Part shown: in pieces, positions 16,036 to 24,465 of the stretch
How the letters are laid out: each line of letters opens with the position of its first letter
Numbering within the stretch: the first letter of the stretch is position 1
Virus record (IMG/VR): IMGVR_UViG_3300006865_000001
Span: 1-60,285 of that record
DNA: 60,285 nucleotides
Direction: 5' to 3' (one strand)
Source: a virus
Position numbers and translations under genes: made by a program
Notes under the pieces: generated by a model
Databases searched by the model: none
What the model was told of the DNA's origin: nothing
What the model saw: the letters and a program-made list of their open reading frames with translations, nothing else

Positions 16036-17921
16036 CCGCTGACCCCCGCGATATCGTCTACGATACGGAGTCCTATGCCAACGTGTTCACCCTGTCAGCC
16101 AAGCACGCGACTACCGGTGTCCGTTGGCGGTTTGAATACTCCAACCGTCGCAACGACATACCGGCCATGATCGACTGGCTCACCGCCCTGCGGTCAGGTG
16201 GCTCCAGGATGGTCGGATTCAATAATATTTCATTTGACTACCCGGTGCTGCATTTCATCCTGAACACTCAACCCCTGCCCACGCCGACAGAAATCAACGC
16301 CTTTGTTCAGCGCATCATCAACGCCGATCACAGCCGCCGCTTTGACCATATCATTTGGGATCGTGAGCGGTATGTGGAGCAGGTTGACCTGTACAAGATT
16401 CACCACTTCGACAACGTGGCCCGGGCAACCAGCCTCAAGGTGTTGGAATTTAACATGCGGTCACGTAGTATACAGGATTTGCCGTTCAAGACTGGTACCA
16501 CTCTGACCGACAGCCAGATAGACGAGTTGCTGGATTACAACGACCATGACGTAGACAAGACCGAAGAGTTCTATTATCACACGCTGCCGGCCATCCGGTT
16601 CAGGGAGGCATTGTCGGCCAAGTACGGTCGGAATTTCCTGAACCATAATGACACGAAGATTGGCAAAGACTATTTCATCATGCGGCTGGAGCAGGATGCG
16701 CCGGGTAGCTGCTACTGCGTGGGACCGGACGGCAAGCGGGTGCCGAGGCAGACGATCCGTGAGAGCATAGCACTGAAGGATGTGATATTTCCTTGGATCA
16801 AGTTCAAGCGGCCTGAGTTCACCGCCATACAAGAGTGGTTGGCTGCTCAGGTCATCACCGAGACCAAGGGGGTGTTTGAGAAGCTGTCGGCCACCGTGGA
16901 CGGTTTTCAATTCGATTTTGGCACCGGAGGGGTGCATGGGAGTGTGACCAACCGCATTGTGCGCTCGGACGCTGACCACATCATCCAAGATTGGGATGTC
17001 GAGAGCTACTATCCGAACATCGGTATCAAGAACAGGGTGCACCCTGAGCATCTTGGTGAGGTGTTCTGCGACATCTACTCGGATGTGTTTGAGCAGCGTA
17101 AGTCGTATCCCAAAGGAACGCCTGAGAATGCTATGCTCAAACTGGCATTGAACGGGGTCTACGGTGACAGCAACAACAAATACAGCCCGTTTTACGATCC
17201 GGCTTACACGATGGCAATCACGATCAACGGTCAATTGCTTCTGTGCCTGTTGGCTGACTACCTGATGGACATCCCGGGTCTTGAGATGATCCAGGTCAAT
17301 ACGGACGGTTTGACCATCAGGATACCTCGCAACCGTGAACCCGATGTGACTGCCGTGACCGATTGGTGGCAGTCACACACCTTACTTCGGTTGGAGATGG
17401 CTGAGTATGATCGGATAGCCCTGCGAGATGTAAATTCGTACCTCGCGGTCAAACCGGACGGTAAGCTCAAACGCAAGGGGGCGTATGAATGGCAGGCAAC
17501 CGACCAAGGCGGCACTCTCGGTTGGCACCAGAACCACAGCGCCCTGGTCATACCGAAAGCTGCCGAGGCGGCATTGGTCGAGGGGATACCGGTCAGGGAG
17601 TTCATCCTGAACCATGACGACTTGCACGACTTCATGCTCCGCACCAAGGTACCTCGGACAAGTAGGCTGGTGCTGGAGACCGATGGGGTTGCCACACCTT
17701 GCCAGAACATCACGCGCTACTACGTGTCGAAGCAAGGTGGGTCGCTGGTCAAGATCATGCCACCACTTACCAAGAAGCCGGGTGTCGAGCGTCGGATAGG
17801 CGTATGCGTGGGGTGGGCCGTGTGGCCCTGCAACGAGTTGACGGGCGTGAGTGGGACGGACATCAACATGGAGTATTACATCAACGAGGCCGAGAAGCTG
17901 GTGCGACCATTAAGGGGGTAA
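16032..17921 (+). CDS. Family B-type DNA polymerase with proofreading domain (629 aa)
   Basis: Replicative polymerase. The exonuclease domain has Exo I (D11, E13), Exo II GFNNISFDYP at 62-71 and Exo III YNDHDVDKT at 169-177. The polymerase domain has motif A DWDVESYYPN at 320-329, motif B KLALNGVYG at 370-378 and motif C VNTDG at 422-426, where the usual first Asp of DTD is Asn, a variant common in small phage polymerases. At 629 residues it is compact. It starts with GTG 16032, overlapping the upstream stop. Confidence 0.9.
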   Translation: MTADPRDIVYDTESYANVFTLSAKHATTGVRWRFEYSNRRNDIPAMIDWLTALRSGGSRMVGFNNISFDYPVLHFILNTQPLPTPTEINAFVQRIINADHSRRFDHIIWDRERYVEQVDLYKIHHFDNVARATSLKVLEFNMRSRSIQDLPFKTGTTLTDSQIDELLDYNDHDVDKTEEFYYHTLPAIRFREALSAKYGRNFLNHNDTKIGKDYFIMRLEQDAPGSCYCVGPDGKRVPRQTIRESIALKDVIFPWIKFKRPEFTAIQEWLAAQVITETKGVFEKLSATVDGFQFDFGTGGVHGSVTNRIVRSDADHIIQDWDVESYYPNIGIKNRVHPEHLGEVFCDIYSDVFEQRKSYPKGTPENAMLKLALNGVYGDSNNKYSPFYDPAYTMAITINGQLLLCLLADYLMDIPGLEMIQVNTDGLTIRIPRNREPDVTAVTDWWQSHTLLRLEMAEYDRIALRDVNSYLAVKPDGKLKRKGAYEWQATDQGGTLGWHQNHSALVIPKAAEAALVEGIPVREFILNHDDLHDFMLRTKVPRTSRLVLETDGVATPCQNITRYYVSKQGGSLVKIMPPLTKKPGVERRIGVCVGWAVWPCNELTGVSGTDINMEYYINEAEKLVRPLRG

Positions 17922-17925
17922 CGCT

Positions 17926-18123
17926 GTGGAGGTAATAGTCAAACATTCGGTGCAATCATGTCGCCAATGCCCGCACTCAGACAACAGTGCGATGAGGCAC
18001 GATGATCCATTCACCAGTAGCCCCGCGAACAATACTTGGTTCTGTAATCATCCAGAGAGAAACAAGTGGCACGACATCATCGAGGATGAGAATAAAATAG
18101 ACAAACGGTGCCCGTTGGCATGA
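17926..18123 (+). CDS. Cys-rich small protein (65 aa)
   Basis: It starts with GTG 17926 after AAGGGGG. CRQCPH, WFCNHP and RCPLA give a likely zinc-binding fold typical of short phage ribbon proteins. It lies directly after the polymerase; function unknown. Confidence 0.7.
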   Translation: MEVIVKHSVQSCRQCPHSDNSAMRHDDPFTSSPANNTWFCNHPERNKWHDIIEDENKIDKRCPLA

Positions 18124-18137
18124 GGGGGTGAGTGGGG

Positions 18138-18578
18138 ATGACTTACTGCAAGAAACACGGACATACGTTTAATTGTGATTGCGCAGAGTGTGTATCCACC
18201 ACTCAGACTCGGGCTGGCGTACCAGCCCACGCCACCAAGCCGTCTGACCAAGTGAAGTACCCTGTGCCACATACTCCCACAGCCATCCAACCCGGCTACG
18301 AGTCGCTTGCCACGGTGCTCCAGTGTGCCCTTGACCAATCGCAGTCAGGCAAGGGCAAGGAACGCCATGCTACCGGCGACACGCCGTTCCTGCAGCAGCC
18401 CATCTGCACCATTGGGCGCATGACTGGTATCGGGTACAATGTCGGTCAGGCGATGAAGAAAGGCCAGGAGGCTATGCGGCTGCCCCGCGACAGGGCACAA
18501 GCCGAACTGCTCGGCGCCATCGTGTACCTGGCGTCAGCGTACCTGCTGTTGGGTGAGCGTGATGGCAACGGGCGGTGA
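18138..18578 (+). CDS. Conserved phage protein, DUF5664-like (146 aa)
   Basis: An N-terminal cysteine cluster (YCKKHGHTFNCDCAEC) is followed, after a linker, by GKGKERHATGDTPF and a helical bundle ending ELLGAIVYLASAYLLL. This C-terminal region resembles phage DUF5664 proteins, some annotated as dATP/dGTP diphosphohydrolase-like; I do not assert the enzyme activity. ATG 18138 follows GAGTGGGG. Confidence 0.65.
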   Translation: MTYCKKHGHTFNCDCAECVSTTQTRAGVPAHATKPSDQVKYPVPHTPTAIQPGYESLATVLQCALDQSQSGKGKERHATGDTPFLQQPICTIGRMTGIGYNVGQAMKKGQEAMRLPRDRAQAELLGAIVYLASAYLLLGERDGNGR

Positions 18579-18738
18579 GCCGCGGTACTCATGCAGTGAC
18601 TGCGGTGTGGCCGGCGCCGATCGGCCACTGAACGAGATGAATCACATTTACCCTACTAAGGGACTATGGGGCACCGTGTGGCTGAATCGGTGCTCGGCGT
18701 GCTACTGGAGGTGGCGAGATGAGGGAGTTAAAATTTAG
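18562..18738 (+). CDS. Small zinc-ribbon protein (58 aa)
   Basis: ATG 18562 lies inside the end of the previous gene, behind GGTGAG. It has CSDCG and CSAC pairs. Its end overlaps the YopX start by 20 bases. Confidence 0.65.
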   Translation: MATGGEPRYSCSDCGVAGADRPLNEMNHIYPTKGLWGTVWLNRCSACYWRWRDEGVKI

Positions 18739-19087
18739 AGTCTGGACCGGTGAAAGAATGTGGACCGATATCACGGGTTTTGAATGCACCAATGGTCTGA
18801 TTGACGGTGTGTTTATTGACGGAGACTATCGGAATCTATCAAAGGGTGAGGACGGTATAGAACTCATGCAGTTCACCAGCCTCCTAGACAAATCGGGCAA
18901 GGAGATTTACGAGGGGGATGTTGTGAGAACGCCGAATGGAGACTGGGGTGTGATCCAGTACGAAGCCCCGTTTTTTGGCGTTACCGTATCCGACTCCGAA
19001 GTGTCGAACTACCGTCGCGATTGGATGGAGTCGTGCGAAGTCATCGGCAATATCCACAAGAATCCTGAACTAATGGAGGTGATGTGA
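18719..19087 (+). CDS. YopX family protein (122 aa)
   Basis: The N-terminal ELKFRVWTGERMW and the C-terminal pattern LLDKSGKEIYEGDVV, then ESCEVIGNIHKNPEL, are typical of YopX proteins found in many phages. The biochemical role of the family is unknown. ATG 18719 follows TGGAGG. Confidence 0.9.
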   Translation: MRELKFRVWTGERMWTDITGFECTNGLIDGVFIDGDYRNLSKGEDGIELMQFTSLLDKSGKEIYEGDVVRTPNGDWGVIQYEAPFFGVTVSDSEVSNYRRDWMESCEVIGNIHKNPELMEVM

Positions 19088-19431
19088 TGAGCCACAGAGA
19101 CGAGTGTCTGATTACCACCGTAGAGGAAGCAACCGACTGGCTGGATCGGTATCACCACACTGTCGGGACATTCGACCCGCAGGTACTTCGGGTGATTGAG
19201 GTGTTGGAGCGGCGGCAGAGTGAGGCGTTGCTGGACGCTGAGCGGGAGTGGGTACATATCAACGACCAACTGACCAATGCCAACAGCAACCTGACAGAGG
19301 CCGAAGAGAAGATTGAAAAGTTGGAGGCAGTGCAGGAGAAGTTGCTTGAAGCAGCCGAGGAATGGGCGGGGTACGTGACCGCCGACGATGCACCCCGAAC
19401 TCTGATTGAACATCTCAACAGAGCACTCTAA
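19087..19431 (+). CDS. Coiled-coil hypothetical protein (114 aa)
   Basis: ATG 19087 forms a TGATG overlap with the YopX stop and has TGGAGG upstream. Residues about 40-95 form a long acidic coiled coil (LTNANSNLTEAEEKIEKLEA). Not recognised. Confidence 0.7.
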   Translation: MSHRDECLITTVEEATDWLDRYHHTVGTFDPQVLRVIEVLERRQSEALLDAEREWVHINDQLTNANSNLTEAEEKIEKLEAVQEKLLEAAEEWAGYVTADDAPRTLIEHLNRAL

Positions 19432-19451
19432 CCCATAATGAGACACACAGT

Positions 19452-19619
19452 ATGAAGAGTTTCGACAAGTTGATCACCACCATCCAGGCAGCACAGATCG
19501 AAGCAACCAAGCACGACGCAGGCAACAAGGCAGCCGGCACACGGCTCCGTGGGCTGATGCAGGATGTGAAGGCAGCGGCTGGCGAGGTGCGGGCTGAGGT
19601 ATTGGCGGCTCGGAGGTAG
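19452..19619 (+). CDS. Hc1-like histone/nucleoid protein (55 aa)
   Basis: Too short for many gene callers. The C-terminal part (AGNKAAGTRLRGLMQDVKAA) matches the helical region of chlamydial Hc1-type histone-like proteins, which bind and compact DNA; the N-terminal helix is amphipathic. It is the last gene of the rightward operon. Its ribosome-binding site is weak. It may coat phage DNA or act on the host nucleoid. Confidence 0.65.
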   Translation: MKSFDKLITTIQAAQIEATKHDAGNKAAGTRLRGLMQDVKAAAGEVRAEVLAARR

Positions 19620-19642
19620 CATAGGAGGTGTGACCATACAGT

Positions 19643-19674
19643 AACGGCCCACTGTCACACGGCAGTGGGCCGTT
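19643..19674. terminator. Bidirectional hairpin terminator
   Basis: A perfect 12-bp stem (AACGGCCCACTG at 19643-19654 with its complement at 19663-19674) encloses an 8-base loop TCACACGG. It lies between convergent operons. A short T-rich tail follows on the plus strand. The loop contains part of the genome-wide GTGTGAC word. Just before it, 19622-19636 carry a perfect GGAGG-TGTGACC initiation site with no gene behind it. Confidence 0.85.
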
Positions 19675-19678
19675 CTTG

Positions 19679-19825
19679 CTACTGCTTACGAGCCGCCCAT
19701 GCCCGCCGTGTCCAACCCGCCACGTTGATACCGAACAGACCACCGACCGCCCCTACCGCAGCAGCTCCAGCAATCACACGCCAGTCCATGCACCCGACCG
19801 AGGGTGGCAATGTGCCGGTTGCCAT
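19679..19825 (-). CDS. Small membrane protein (48 aa)
   Basis: The central segment VIAGAAAVGAVGGLFGINVAG is a glycine-rich membrane helix followed by a basic tail. ATG 19825 has GGTGGAG upstream; ATG 19867 is an alternative but overlaps the upstream gene. It is the last gene of the lysis region and could be holin-like, though a single short span does not prove it. Confidence 0.55.
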   Translation of the reverse strand: MATGTLPPSVGCMDWRVIAGAAAVGAVGGLFGINVAGWTRRAWAARKQ

Positions 19826-19853
19826 GGCTCCACCGAGACAGCTTGCTATGCGT

Positions 19854-20153
19854 CTAGTAGGCTTCATCTATCGCCTCCGCTTGCATTTTTTCACATCTGT
19901 CGGACCAGTAACGGTGTGTCTTCTTGACACTCCGATGGTGAACGGGGTAGGACGGATCGGATGCTGCGTAAATATCGCCATACAGCCTTGCATAGCTACA
20001 TGCCAGCGCGTCATCGGCTTTTTTCCCGGCCATATCGATAGCTGCCTTTAGTTCAGATTCGAACTCTTGCCAGTTAATCGGCCGGCAGCAATCGTGAGCA
20101 GAGGCGAGGGTGGGAAGGGTCAGTATCGCAAGTGTGATAATCAGTCTTTTCAC
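19854..20153 (-). CDS. Secreted small protein (99 aa)
   Basis: A classic Sec signal peptide (MKRLIITLAILTLPTLASA, cleavage before HDCC) leads a 79-residue periplasmic domain with four cysteines, likely disulphide bonded. It starts with GTG 20153 coupled to the upstream stop. Its place after the endolysin suggests an envelope or lysis-linked role. Confidence 0.75.
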   Translation of the reverse strand: MKRLIITLAILTLPTLASAHDCCRPINWQEFESELKAAIDMAGKKADDALACSYARLYGDIYAASDPSYPVHHRSVKKTHRYWSDRCEKMQAEAIDEAY

Positions 20154-20503
20154 GGTGCTTCCACACTCAACATACCGTTATCCCGTGCCTTGCCGCCGCC
20201 GATGGCCCATGTGAACCAGAACCAATATCTCGCCCTGGCCCACCGACCCTCAGCCTTGAGGATGTCCTGTAGAACCTGGCTGCACTCCCAATTACTCAGG
20301 CGGGTACCGTCATCCCACATGCCGGTGTTGCAGAGCTGGTCATGCACCCACCAGCCGGCGCTGTTGATGTCCGTGGCTCCGGTTGCTCCATCGTAGATGC
20401 CTGCTCGGACAGTGACTGATTTACCGTAGCGCGGGGAGGTGTAGGTGAAATCCTCATGCAACTGGTACTTGCCGTCTTCAAGTACCGTCTGGTTGATTCT
20501 CAT
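20150..20503 (-). CDS. DUF1353-like protein (117 aa)
   Basis: The pattern RAGIYDGATGATDI, then WWVHDQLC, then a helical region with SQVLQDILKAEG and FTWAIGG matches DUF1353 proteins, common near phage lysis genes and of unknown activity. The conserved H and D residues (VHDQ) could bind metal. ATG 20503 overlaps the lipoprotein stop. Confidence 0.7.
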   Translation of the reverse strand: MRINQTVLEDGKYQLHEDFTYTSPRYGKSVTVRAGIYDGATGATDINSAGWWVHDQLCNTGMWDDGTRLSNWECSQVLQDILKAEGRWARARYWFWFTWAIGGGKARDNGMLSVEAP

Positions 20504-20736
20504 CGTTTCACCTCATATCGAAACTCGGCGCCGGCTTGCCAATTGGTCGTGCCGTCGCGGAACAGTTCGCTTACTGATCGTCCGACCTGGGCGCGGTATG
20601 TCACTCCGGTGAGGGTGTGACCACATCCGGTGAGCAGGAACAGTGTGGCCGCTGCGACCGCAATTCGACAACTCGATCCGTAGCGGCGTACAGTTTGGCA
20701 AGCGTCCGGTCGGCGCTGAGTCTGAGTTCCTTGCAC
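20500..20736 (-). CDS. Lipoprotein, candidate outer-membrane spanin (78 aa)
   Basis: GTG 20736 with AGGAGACATT upstream is the only good start in this frame and lies inside the preceding gene. A basic N-region, the hydrophobic stretch VAAAATLFLLTGC with a good lipobox, and a 45-residue mature domain follow. A lipoprotein gene starting inside another frame next to an endolysin is the architecture of Rz/Rz1 spanin pairs. The overlapping partner does not show a clear i-spanin anchor, so the spanin assignment is tentative. Confidence 0.6.
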   Translation of the reverse strand: MQGTQTQRRPDACQTVRRYGSSCRIAVAAATLFLLTGCGHTLTGVTYRAQVGRSVSELFRDGTTNWQAGAEFRYEVKR

Positions 20737-20804
20737 AATGTCTCCTGGCTTACCAGAGCGGCGAGATTCGTGGCTGCAACGAGTGCTTCCACGATGACTC
20801 TCAT
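20601..20804 (-). CDS. Small helical protein overlapping the lipoprotein gene (67 aa)
   Basis: ATG 20804 overlaps the upstream stop (ATGA). The N-terminal half is an amphipathic to hydrophobic helix (VIVEALVAATNLAALVSQ) followed by charged helices. By position it would be the Rz-like partner, but the first helix is weakly hydrophobic for a membrane anchor. It could be a cytoplasmic protein instead. Confidence 0.55.
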   Translation of the reverse strand: MRVIVEALVAATNLAALVSQETLCKELRLSADRTLAKLYAATDRVVELRSQRPHCSCSPDVVTPSPE

Positions 20805-20992
20805 CGGGCGGCCTGCGGGGTAGGAGCCTGCTGCACGTTGCGTTGGCGACAGTTCCGACACTCGACCGGGTTGCGCTTGGCGCACTCCTGCACGTTGTTG
20901 CCATGGACACAATGGCCCATCGCGTAGCTGCAATATGCCCCACCCCGGGTGCCGTATGACTCTAGCATCTTGATCCGTTGACTGTCTTCCAT
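20801..20992 (-). CDS. Cys-rich small protein (63 aa)
   Basis: ATG 20992 follows GAGG with a TGTGATC spacer, a variant of the common initiation word. Five cysteines (YCSYAMGHC, EC, ECRNC) suggest a zinc-binding fold. Function unknown. Confidence 0.65.
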   Translation of the reverse strand: MEDSQRIKMLESYGTRGGAYCSYAMGHCVHGNNVQECAKRNPVECRNCRQRNVQQAPTPQAAR

Positions 20993-21001
20993 GATCACAC
21001 C

Positions 21002-21652
21002 TCACCGGGCCTCGTATTCCTTCACTGACCGCATGACCTCGATCTTCATCCTACGTGCCCATGTATCCAAGAACTGCATCTGAGCGGGGTTGTGATCAAC
21101 TATCTGGATATACCGCCCGTGGGTCAAGCCGACCAGATGGACGAACAGCAACGTCTGGTCAACTTCGTTCAGCCGGCGCACGGTGCCCGGGCCGATATTA
21201 CCGTCAACGGCGATGGGTGGTCGAGGGTAGCCTGCATAGTTGATTGCTCTTTGCATGATCCGTGCTGCGGTACCTTGGCCTTGGTTGACAGCCCATCCAA
21301 AATAGACGTTGGCGATGATCTGTGACCGCCACTCGTCGCACCGGCTGGCACCCCAAAAGTCCCGAGAGTAGATCACGGCTGCTCGGTCAAGGGTCAGGTT
21401 CCGGATATCCTCATTCGGGTAGCTGTTGGCCGCGATGCCGTACTTGGTACCCTTGAGATCGCCCTTGCCGATGGCACCGCCGGTCCAGTTACCCCGGTCG
21501 CCGCGCATTGCTTGGTAGCCGCCCTCATGTGCGAATGTGGCTTTGAGTGCCGGCTTGATGTCGGCAGCATGGGCGGTGGTGGCGAGGGCGAGTAGGATGA
21601 GTGCTGCGAGTATGCTGGTCACACCTTCCCGCCTCGCTTTTGTTATGGTCAT
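21002..21652 (-). CDS. Endolysin, GH108-like muramidase with signal peptide (216 aa)
   Basis: It cleaves peptidoglycan for host lysis. Residues 11-29 form a hydrophobic signal (ILAALILLALATTAHA), so it is exported by Sec or held as a signal-anchor form. The catalytic domain begins ATFAHEGGYQ with Glu43, the acid of the GH108 family, followed by the GNWTGG and KGTKYGIAANSY region. The C-terminal half matches the family's second domain (IGPGTVRRLN). ATG 21652 follows TGAGGAG. Confidence 0.9.
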   Translation of the reverse strand: MTITKARREGVTSILAALILLALATTAHAADIKPALKATFAHEGGYQAMRGDRGNWTGGAIGKGDLKGTKYGIAANSYPNEDIRNLTLDRAAVIYSRDFWGASRCDEWRSQIIANVYFGWAVNQGQGTAARIMQRAINYAGYPRPPIAVDGNIGPGTVRRLNEVDQTLLFVHLVGLTHGRYIQIVDHNPAQMQFLDTWARRMKIEVMRSVKEYEAR

Positions 21653-21666
21653 TGGTTACTCCTCAT

Positions 21667-23496
21667 TCAGTCAAACGCTAGCGAAAATTCAACGCCATCG
21701 AGCGAAACGTAATTGTTTGCACCGTAGCTCAGTGAAACCTCCCCGGCTGCAGAGATGATCATCTCTCCTGTCACCGCCGTAACACCGTTGTAGCAGAGTA
21801 CGTGGAATCGTTTAGCAGACGCCGGACGTGCGCCGACCGGAAGCGTGAAAATGGTAGTGCCGAGAGTGCCGCTCTTGATAAGGCCCGCGAGCCGCACTCT
21901 GCCGTTGTCCACCCACCACGCTGCCACCGGGTTACCTCCTCCGAAATCCACCCAGGAGTTGGAGAGTGCCGGGTTAGTAACGGCGATGTCGGCGTCAGTG
22001 GTCATCGAGACTGCTCCTGCTGCATAGACAATGCCGTCGCCAAACCTACCCCCCTCCATCTGTAGTGAGGGTGTGGCTACGTTTAGACCGGCGATGGTAT
22101 TCGCTGCACTGGTACAGTCGAAAAGGCGGGTACTGAGACTGGCAATATCGAAGCCCCGTACACCATTGGCTCTGGCGCGGCACCTGACTAGGTCGATATT
22201 GGTTGCCCCAAGTTCGATGAGGAATCCGGTATTCAGGCCACTGTTCACTACACCATCAATGATGGTCACATAGTTAGCCGTCGCACTCACCTGCACCCCG
22301 AAACCTGTCACGTTGGTGATACTGATTTTGTTGATAGTGATGTCTTCGGCTACGTTTCCTGGCAACCCGTTTATCTGCAAACCAAAGCTGGTGTTGTTGA
22401 TAATCACATCGGACACGTCGATATGGCCCAGATTGTCGGATGCAGCGAACAGTACCAGCCCACCGCCTACACCCTGCGTGGTGGACTGAATGTTGATGCC
22501 AGAGTAAGAGGATTGGCCGCTCTGAGCGTAGCTATCAGACTTGATAATGACACCTTCCCCTGTGCAATCTTTCGCCCACAGCCCGATACCAGTTGAGTTG
22601 GTTGCCTTGAACACGATACCATGCAGACCATACTGAGTACGGATGTTTTTAACAAAAGCACCGTCCACATACTCGCACAGAAACCCGTGGTTCATTGTGG
22701 TGCCGGCTGTATCTTTCAGCAACACTTGGATATTTTCAGCTCGGAATCCCTTGAACGGTGCCGTTGCCGCGGGGTGGGTGCTGAGGTTGGCGATAGTAAA
22801 CCCCTCCTGGGACGTACCCCCATAAAGGGCATCGCACACGGTCAGCCCGCAGTCAACGCCGAGGTCGAGCACCGTAACATTGTGAGCGAAGACCATGAAC
22901 GAACCCTGTATGATTGTACCGTTTTCCAGTGCCGTGTTGCCGGCGTTGACATTGGGCATCTTTGCGCCGGCAAAGGTAACGCTGTTTTTTGTTAGATGGC
23001 CAGCCTCAGTGTCATAGGGGGAGATGTACACTGTGGGGAGCAGTCGGACCGTGCCACCCGCAACAAGGGAGTTGACCGCTGCGGCTACGGTTGCAGCCGC
23101 GCCACCGGAACCCCACCACTCAGGGCGTGCTTCTTTCAGACCAACGATACTGCCGGCCCCTGCAAACACTTGTCTAGCACCGTGGTCAGGCGATTCACCG
23201 AGAAATCTGAAGGTGGTCGTGTTGCCGAGCGACCCATCGGCCGTGATAACCAGTTTCCTGTCAGCCGGCCAACCGTGCAGGGTGGCGCTGGAGATATTAC
23301 TCTGCACAGCACTCAGCGCATGAGTAACCACCACTGTCTTGCCGGCAGCATCAGCGGCAGCGGCAGCGGCAGCCAGTGTGGTCTTGACAGCGTAGGTGCC
23401 ATTAGACCCCTGCACCAAGATAGCGGCAGGAGCCGGTGAGCCGCAGCCACACAGCGCCAGCACGGTTACTACGGTGATCAGTATGCGCGTGATCAT
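21667..23496 (-). CDS. Beta-helix tail-spike-like protein with lipoprotein-type signal (609 aa)
   Basis: The long middle part has the periodic Val/Ile/Asn pattern of a right-handed parallel beta-helix, as in pectate-lyase-like spikes that bind or cleave host polysaccharide. The C-terminal 100 residues look like a carbohydrate-binding beta sandwich. Unusually for a virion protein, it begins with a signal sequence ending in a lipobox (VLALCGC). ATG 23496 follows TGGAGG. It may be a spike or an exported enzyme. Confidence 0.75.
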   Translation of the reverse strand: MITRILITVVTVLALCGCGSPAPAAILVQGSNGTYAVKTTLAAAAAAADAAGKTVVVTHALSAVQSNISSATLHGWPADRKLVITADGSLGNTTTFRFLGESPDHGARQVFAGAGSIVGLKEARPEWWGSGGAAATVAAAVNSLVAGGTVRLLPTVYISPYDTEAGHLTKNSVTFAGAKMPNVNAGNTALENGTIIQGSFMVFAHNVTVLDLGVDCGLTVCDALYGGTSQEGFTIANLSTHPAATAPFKGFRAENIQVLLKDTAGTTMNHGFLCEYVDGAFVKNIRTQYGLHGIVFKATNSTGIGLWAKDCTGEGVIIKSDSYAQSGQSSYSGINIQSTTQGVGGGLVLFAASDNLGHIDVSDVIINNTSFGLQINGLPGNVAEDITINKISITNVTGFGVQVSATANYVTIIDGVVNSGLNTGFLIELGATNIDLVRCRARANGVRGFDIASLSTRLFDCTSAANTIAGLNVATPSLQMEGGRFGDGIVYAAGAVSMTTDADIAVTNPALSNSWVDFGGGNPVAAWWVDNGRVRLAGLIKSGTLGTTIFTLPVGARPASAKRFHVLCYNGVTAVTGEMIISAAGEVSLSYGANNYVSLDGVEFSLAFD

Positions 23497-23753
23497 TTTT
23501 CCTCCAGCGCAGTGATCCTGAGACCCATGCGTTCCATGTCAGATTTAATATCCCGGTCAACATTATCCAGCCGGTTGATTTCCTTGGCTACCTCGGCCCG
23601 CATGACGGGCGCCTGCCAGAACACCGAATAGCTGAGTAGCCCCACGGCTGTGATACAGAGCGCCACGACGGTGTTCATCTTGGTTGTGAGTACCGCTTCC
23701 TTGACCTGCCGGTCGGTGAGGCAATTGGGTGTGAGACAGGATTGCTCAGGCAT
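23493..23753 (-). CDS. Membrane protein with coiled-coil tail (86 aa)
   Basis: A single span (VVALCITAVGLLSYSVFW, residues about 29-46) is followed by a heptad-rich helix ending TALEEK. This is the shape of hemolysin XhlA-like or i-spanin-like proteins. ATG 23753 follows GGAGAACCTACT. It lies two genes upstream of the endolysin, so a lysis role (holin or inner-membrane spanin) is plausible. Confidence 0.65.
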   Translation of the reverse strand: MPEQSCLTPNCLTDRQVKEAVLTTKMNTVVALCITAVGLLSYSVFWQAPVMRAEVAKEINRLDNVDRDIKSDMERMGLRITALEEK

Positions 23754-23832
23754 AGTAGGTTCTCCCCGGACGTGGTACCGGTGTCGGTTTTTTGACAGGT
23801 GGTTTGGGACGTTTAATCGGTTTACGTGGCAT
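23746..23832 (-). CDS. Basic Pro-rich peptide (28 aa)
   Basis: ATG 23832 with AAGGGGG upstream opens a peptide made mainly of Lys, Arg and Pro (RKPIKRPKPPVKKPTPVPRP). It overlaps the next gene by 8 bases. A longer but similar Lys/Pro peptide is encoded at 42696-42821. Such peptides could bind DNA or be packaged in the virion. Confidence 0.5.
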   Translation of the reverse strand: MPRKPIKRPKPPVKKPTPVPRPGRTYYA

Positions 23833-23834
23833 GG

Positions 23835-24386
23835 TTACCCCTTATACCAGTTATTATCTACCGCTGATCGAACCAGCCGGATACCCACACCCTGTACATC
23901 GAGGTCAATGTACGGTTGGCCCTGCACGGTGCCAGTTGCTGGTGTGATCCTGACAGGATTGACACTGGAGTCGGTCTTGAATATCTCGTAGTAGGCGGGT
24001 GCCAGGGGGTCGTCGGCGGATAGGATGTTGGCGTTGTAAATGGCTGCAGCAGCATCGCCGAATATCTGGAGGGTTGCACCGATACTGCCGGTATCTATAC
24101 CAGACACCATGTCGATTGTATAGATCAGCAGACCGTCTGCATCGTAAAGTGCCACGGAGTATGAACCGTTCAACCACACAGAGGCCCGACCGGCTGCATC
24201 AAGTATGACAGGGTTTGAGTTGGCTATCTGCCCCGTGGCATCAGTGTAAGTTGATTTAGGGAAGGATTGCCCGGGGCCGGCTGTGGTGGTCGGTTGGGCG
24301 GTGTAGAGTAGTCCGCCAGCGGCTGGTGCGCCCGATGGTAGGAACTCGGCAAAGCGTGGCATGGGACAGAGGACTGTCAGAGACAT
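23835..24386 (-). CDS. Tail fibre/spike head-binding domain protein (183 aa)
   Basis: The N-terminal 110 residues match the virion-binding domain of many podoviral tail fibres: PRFAEFLPSGAPAAGGLLYT, then the TYTDATGQ, NPVILDAAGRA and VWLNGSYSVALYDADG repeats. The rest is short, so it may be an adaptor onto which a separate spike (for example the product of 21667-23496) is mounted. ATG 24386 has only a weak ribosome-binding site. Confidence 0.8.
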   Translation of the reverse strand: MSLTVLCPMPRFAEFLPSGAPAAGGLLYTAQPTTTAGPGQSFPKSTYTDATGQIANSNPVILDAAGRASVWLNGSYSVALYDADGLLIYTIDMVSGIDTGSIGATLQIFGDAAAAIYNANILSADDPLAPAYYEIFKTDSSVNPVRITPATGTVQGQPYIDLDVQGVGIRLVRSAVDNNWYKG

Positions 24387-24465
24387 GGGGTACCCGCCTG
24401 TATGGGTTGAGAGTCACCACCCTGTATGCTGGTGACTTGTGTGATGACCGTTACCACAATACGAG

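Noticed and set aside
16461-17234. 257-codon minus-strand open frame
   Set aside because: It is a shadow of the DNA polymerase gene.
24400-24440. Terminator between the fibre and PAPS reductase-like genes
   Set aside because: There is only a 7-bp GTCACCA/TGGTGAC stem with no T run; too weak to call.
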